A stretch of DNA of 64,000 nucleotides from Chromobotia macracanthus (Eukaryota; Chordata; Actinopteri; Cypriniformes; Botiidae): the NCBI GenBank assembly GCA_036877525.1, contig JAZGTH010000098.1, forward strand, positions 1,488,001-1,552,000, read 5' to 3'. The notes beneath the pieces were generated by a model. The model did no database searches and had not been told where the DNA came from. It saw only the letters and a list, made by a program, of their open reading frames with translations. Positions 52,801 to 59,500 of this stretch are shown one piece after another. Both the position numbers and the translations under genes were made by a program. Numbering within the stretch: position 1 is the stretch's first letter; every line of letters begins with the position of its first letter.

Positions 52801-55800
52801 TTAGGAACAAGCTCCTTAATATTAATATGTAACTGACTCATTGTACTCCTGTCAAGCAGAAGAGCTTATCTCTCAGATAGATCCTGACCAGTGTTCAAAT
52901 GAGTAAGATAATAAGGTTTCATACAATGAATCTCAAACTACACCACTAAGGTAAAATGAAAGTGTATTACTTCACACAAATGCAATTTGGTGAAACTATG
53001 TAAGACCATCTATAGCCTTGTGTGGGTTGGTATGGTCACAAGAAGCCTTATTAGATAGAACTAAAGCTGTACTGCTATCTAGTTCCTGTGGGGTTAGAAA
53101 CTCTCCACAGTTTTCTCCAAGCACAACAGAATGTATCCTGAGATTTAAAAAACTAGACCACAAAAAATCTAAGGTATGAATTAAATAATGCGAATCAACC
53201 ATGATATAATTAAACAGATCACAAGGGCCCCTAGCAGTAAATTGGCTTTCAAATGTTTTAAGAACTCAGCATTAAAATGCTGTTCTACTAATGTTACTTC
53301 TTTGATAACTTTGAGGGAATATTAGTCAACATTCTGAAAATGTTACCTGTAAGCTGGGTTGTTACCTACTACAAGAATTAGCATAACAAAATGTTGCAAA
53401 TATAGGGTGACATGAACCGTTTTTCATTGTTGACAAAAACCTCAATGTGCCTCAAATTACATACAACCAATCTGTTTTCAATATGAATGGCAGTTTGGGA
53501 AGCGTTATGTGAGAAGTGAGAATGTGGTTTAACAGATTACCTGATTACAGGTCAGGCAGTCATTTACAAGATGAATCTTTCACAGATGGCAGTGAAACAT
53601 GATGCTCATTAGTGGTCATGAGCCTCTCTCCGTGTATTTGAATACATAATGGTTATCAGTTTTATTTACATAAGGAAAGCTACTCAGCTTGCAAAATTAA
53701 TTTGTCCTTAATTGTCAGTGTCTCTGCTGAGCAGATGCACATTTGATTTTGCTTTGTTAAACCAATACAACAGAATATAACTTTAATAATTTTATGGCTC
53801 TAATACTTTGTTTTACTATTAAAAAATAAAAATGAATTGTAATAATATTAATTATAATGCTTATACTGAAGTAACATTCAGTGTAATATAACAGTAACAG
53901 CTACAGTGTTCCTTTAGCTCAATTGTTAGAGCCTTGCGTTAACAGCACAGAGGTTGTGGGTTCGATTCCCAGGGGGGCATATGTACTGATAAACTGTATA
54001 CCTTGAATCTACTGTAAGTCGCTTTGGATAAAAGCATCTGCCAAATGCATAAATGTAAATGTAAAATATAAAATGAAAGGGGTACTTGTCTGGTTTGGTG
54101 TTGGTGAAAATCTACCTGATCTTACTGTAAGCATACAGTATACCGCAAGACAAAAAATGCTGAGAAATGCTGGTATACCATACATCCCATTATAAGCCTT
54201 TAAAACCCCTGAATGTCTATGACTGCACCCTAAAGTATGCATGACCTGATAGATGTTTTCGTGAATATCAGACAGATTTAAAGCATAGGCATAAAACACA
54301 GAATGGGATGGAGAGAAGGGAAAGATGAGGTTATGATGTTTTGTTTGTGTGGTTGGGGAATGGGAGGAGAATCCCACACTGGGGCTTTATCATTCCCATA
54401 TTCAGTCACAATAACCCTTTCCACCATCCACCTCTGCCTCCACCTAATTTCCCAGCAGCCTCGGCACTCTCCAAAATGTCCTCTGCTCAAAGACCGACAG
54501 CTAAAAAGAGCCTTGCTGTTCAACCTTTGAGGTTAGAGAAAAAAAACAGTTTTGTTTCAGAAGAGGGAAGGCGGTGGTCATTACACAGAGCAGCAGCTGG
54601 TTTCCTCCTCTATGTGGAATTATAGAACAGGTGTTGAAAACAGCCCTGCTGTTTGCTGTGTTTTAGCAAGTGAAAGGGGCAACTGGAAAGATTTGTCTGT
54701 TGTATTCATGGGGTTCACAACTTGTAGACTTATGATGCCTTGAATGACAAATCATGTTTTTAAACATGACTTTTTGCCTTCTCTGCAAAGGATACATGAG
54801 ATGCTGCCCTAGAATTTGGCTACAATGAGATATTGGTTTAAAAATGCCTACCTTATGGAAAAGCTGTAGCTTTTAAACGGACAGCTGTTGGTAAAATCCA
54901 CAATAATCTAACATCAATACAACAGAACTGTGGTAAGTTCAAATAAAATACTTTGTTGGGAGCTAAAGGTCTATTATCTTACAGCAGGATCACAAAGCTA
55001 CAGGAGAATGTGTTTACTCCTGTAATGATTCATATACACTGATGAAAAGTAAGGCTAAGGATCACAGAAGCGTATTGTATTGCTTTCTTTCCCTGTAATG
55101 ATAATTTCTGCCAGCGCCTGTATGGCTGTGAGCTCAGGGGACGCCTGCGGTATCGACCCAAGGCTCCATAATTTACTGTAATCAAGCGAGAGAATATTTT
55201 AATGGAATGAAGTCTCTTCTGTCAGCCGGGTCCCAAATATGATTTATTATTTAATATCTGGTCCTGTCTAATTAGCCGCATTCTCGACGGCCAGCCTCTG
55301 CCCTCCATTCAAACACCAGCCAATTAAAATCTCCGTGGTAACGTCTTTAAGGGGTTGAGGAGCTGCAAATGCTATTTGCTACATGTAAAGCTTTGCGTAT
55401 GTTTAGAATGTCTCCTCCTGATGGATATATATGGTGTCACTGGAGGTCTTTATAAAAGATCTCTGCAAAACATCTGAGCCGTAGTGAGATTCAGAGAAGA
55501 AATAAGGAGTAAGAGTCTTCTATAGTGTTCTATAGTGTTGCTAGGGGGATAGGAGGTTGCTAAGGTGTTGTGATTAACACTATTCAAAAAGCCCAAACAA
55601 GTGTGTATGTATATATATAATGTTATGATCCCTAGATATACCTAGGGACTGTTTGTCAATGTAAATCTGGGATTATATTTGTAAAGATCCATTTAATCAC
55701 CTACCAGCAAAAAATTGCAAAATCTCCAGTCACATATAAAAAAACCTTGTCTCAATCAATTAGTGTTTGGGATGGATTGTTGTTTAAATCCTTAATTTAA

Positions 55801-56529
55801 AGTATAAGCAACAGTAAAAGTAATGCATGCTATAGCAGACAGCATTAATACACTGCCTGATGTGCTGCAAAAATTTAAACCAATCTTAATAGAAAGAAAT
55901 AATTTGATGCTTAGGACCTTCTGCTTAAGGGACAGTTCGCCCAAATATGAAAATTCTTTCATCATTTACTCACCGTCGTGTCATTCCAAATTGGTATGAG
56001 TTTTGAAGTATGTTGATAAACAAACAACAGTGGCACCCATTGACTTATTGTATGGACACAAAACCACTGAGACATTTCTCGAAATATCTTCTGTTGTGCT
56101 CAAAGAAGAATAAAGCCATACAGGGTTGGTAATTACATGTAGGTGACTAAATGAAAGATAAATTTTCATTTTTGGGTGAACTATCCCTTTAAGCAATATA
56201 AGTAGCACTGCATATACTGTATACATTCATATATACAACCACACAGATATATGAGGCTCACCTTCCAACAGGACTGTTGTCTTTGCTTGTCCAGCCCTCA
56301 GTCTTGGCCCTTGGAACAGGGGGCTGCAACATCTCTGCTGCAAGGGGGTCAGAATCGTCCTCCTCACGCCCCACCCACTCGCCCACTACCCGCGGCCTTA
56401 GCACGGAGTTATACCCCCGGGGGTTCTTTATAAGGAAGTCCAAGGGGTAAGAAGAGGAGATAAATAATTTATAACGTGTTACTATTAATCAATCTGTGAT
56501 AATGCAAATGCATAATTACAGCTATATAT

Positions 56530-56591
<62 letters not shown>

Positions 56592-59500
56592 TCATTATCT
56601 ATGCTTTGTGTGTCCAGTCATTTTACAGTGAATATATTTCAAAAATGGAGGACTAATGACTGCAGTTTTCACATTAAACTTTCAATGTAGTTTATTAGCA
56701 ATAAGGCAATTTTGAGTAATGTGCTCTATAATGGTAATGCAAGAAGATCTGCATTAACAGCTAAACGTTTCAATATTCATTTCAAATAACTGAAAAGCAA
56801 AGGAAGCCTGGGCAAACAGCCAAAATGACACACAGACACATAAAGGAAAGTCTGTGCAGCCTTAAGAGAAATATGACAAACGCAGATGTTTGGATTTAGG
56901 GGGGGTTGTTTCAGCTCCTTTTTTATTTTCTAATTGACTGCTCACATAAAACACTTAATCAGACTAAACAGATACATGACAGTATTTCATTTGCATTGAA
57001 TTCTTAGTGGAAGTCTGCTTAAAAACTATAATCATACCAGATCAAAGTCATCAGAAACAGCAATGCCTGGGAAAATAATTAATAAACACACATAATAAAC
57101 ACACATCAATAAATTCATATATTGGTAAATTCTTTGCAGTGGCTCTCAACTGGTCTTATAGCTTAGACTGTGCTTTCTTTTGTTTTTGTTTAATTTGTTA
57201 ATAGTTTTCAAGGATAAGGGCATGTCACACAACCCAAATTTGTACCAAAACGCCCTAGAGGATGCACAGCTTTTGATGTCAACAACTAAATATGTGAAAA
57301 TATTTTTTTCCTTCTAAAAAAGTTTTAAATGCTGTATATTATGGATTATCTTGTTGCAGAAACCTATCAGAACAGATCTTTGACACATTTTGGGGTCATG
57401 ACCACCAAGTTGAGAACCACAGCTTTATAATGAGTGACACTTCTGAAATATTTTTTTTCATGTATGTATTGCACTCGACAGTTGTCCAGTTGATCACTTA
57501 CTGCGGGACAGGTTCTCCAGAGCTTTGCCAAGTTTCTTGCTTTCCAGAAGTATGTGGTTGAGCTCATCAAAGTCTCGACTCTCAGGTTTGGTTCTCCAGT
57601 CCCAGGTAGGACGCAGTATTGAACGAGGCACTACAACAGCAAGTAACAAGACAAACTGAATAGTTTGAATAACAAAATAACCAAACATTCATCATTTATT
57701 CCTCAACTATAATAATCACACTGTATAATCTACATCTTTTATGCATTACCAAGGTCAATATCGGGCCGAGTCAGCTGGGCCTCTGACTGCCACGGGTCTC
57801 AAGCTTATGATATAGCCTTGATACCAACGTGTACCAATAGTATAATAAATTACAATAAATTTAATTTTAAAATCAATGCATACACTTAGCACAATTGCAT
57901 TACACAGTGAATAAATAAAAAACATACTGAAGGCTGTTTAGTTGGTAGAGTATGATTAGTGCAATATGTTAGAAGATTTCTGTGTTTCAATCCCAAATGA
58001 GCATACTGTAATTAGTTTTATTTAAGTAGCAATGAAGTCACTGCCGTTATCAATACCAAATGCGGAGAACGTTTGATAGTGGTGTGCATAAGAAGTTACC
58101 CTAGGGGGTGCCTGTTACCTCTGCCAGTGTCTACCACTGTAAACAATGGCAGAGAAGATACAGTATACTGCAGCCCAATATTGATTCATTTTTTGTAAGC
58201 CACTTGATTAATTTCATTTGTAAAATACATCATACAGTTACAATGAGGAATTCTGAAAGATAAAGTCACAATTATGACAAATGTGGAATTCTGAGCTTGA
58301 CAAGTCACGACTGTGTAATGGGAAGTTGCAAATAAAAAACAATATTTTATGTTTCATAACTTCCTGGTGAAAACTTTCCTACTATACACCTGTTTAAAGC
58401 AAGCTTGTATACTGCATACAAGTCCCTTCCAAGGTTTGGGACTCACCAAGTGGCTGGTGCCCCAGGTCCCTGTTGTACCATAAACCATCTTGTTTACAAT
58501 CAATTGTAAACATCAGCCACTCTCCTGACTGAGCATCTAGTATGTTCTCTGCTCTGAGCATTTTAATAAACTGTTACTCTGTCCATCACACTCCTGACAA
58601 CTGCTGGGAAAGAAAATCTGACAACATGTTATTTCTTAACTTTTGTTCTGTGCATCTCCAGTGCAAAAACGCAAACGTGCACAGATTGTCAGATATACGC
58701 AATGCATCTGTTAGCTTTAGAAACAGCACCTGTGGCAGAAAGTGTAACACTGAATAATTTAGAACGATCGTAAAGTCAAGCTAAGTGTGTTTGCTATTGC
58801 TGTGACTTGAAGGTGTTTACTTTCAGTGTGATGCATGTAGCACAAATGATTTCTACAAAGGGTGTTTCCCAATCTACGTTCTCCAAGCCTCCCTAATTGC
58901 TTTACATTTTGAGAGACAGTACTGTGATCCGGGAATAAGACTTTGTTGTCAGGACTGCCCAGGTTTTTGTCCCTTGCACCAATTTGGCACACTGACAAAA
59001 ACATTTTAGGAAAACCAGTTTCAGCCTTAGAGTCTTACATATTTTCAGCTATTACAGTGTGTTTTTTTTCTGTACAATCACTTGGCGAGAGTGCCATGCC
59101 AGTTGGTTTATTACTGGGGTATAATACATTTCAGGACTCTGCCCCCTAAATATATAACATTAAAATGATAGAAACTTTATTTGATCGCTTCGAAGATTGT
59201 TCTTGTGTTATTGACTTTGGTCAACATATAATCAGAAAGAATTTCAGAGCAACGATACATCTTGTAAGTCTATATCAGAGTGAGAAGTATTCACCAAATG
59301 AATTCTCTTGATGCAACCCAGTTGTTGAGAACTGATTTTGCTTTTCCGTGCCATGAAAATGAAGGTAACTGTTTATACTCCTTAGCACTGTGTAAATTAC
59401 ACTGTTTATTTCATGTGCTGAACAGTAACTTCTGGACTCATGTGTGGTATTACTTCCTGGAAACATACAGTACATTTTTCTGAGCAGCAATCAAACTGAC

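Larger units (their letters stand above)
50220..56261 (-). other. C8orf34 intron E-F
   Basis: About 6 kb with two MITEs (51609-51942, 53260-53358), a full-length SINE (53908-54063), a TTAA-flanked non-autonomous element (55925-56192) and two candidate conserved patches (51240-51530, 55110-55350). Confidence 0.78.

Noticed and set aside
53912..53980. tRNA gene.
   Set aside because: A-box and B-box are present, but the acceptor stem does not close and the sequence runs straight into a SINE body with the L2-type tail.
56496..56690. Tyr-Ile repeat protein.
   Set aside because: Translation of the (AT)n microsatellite.
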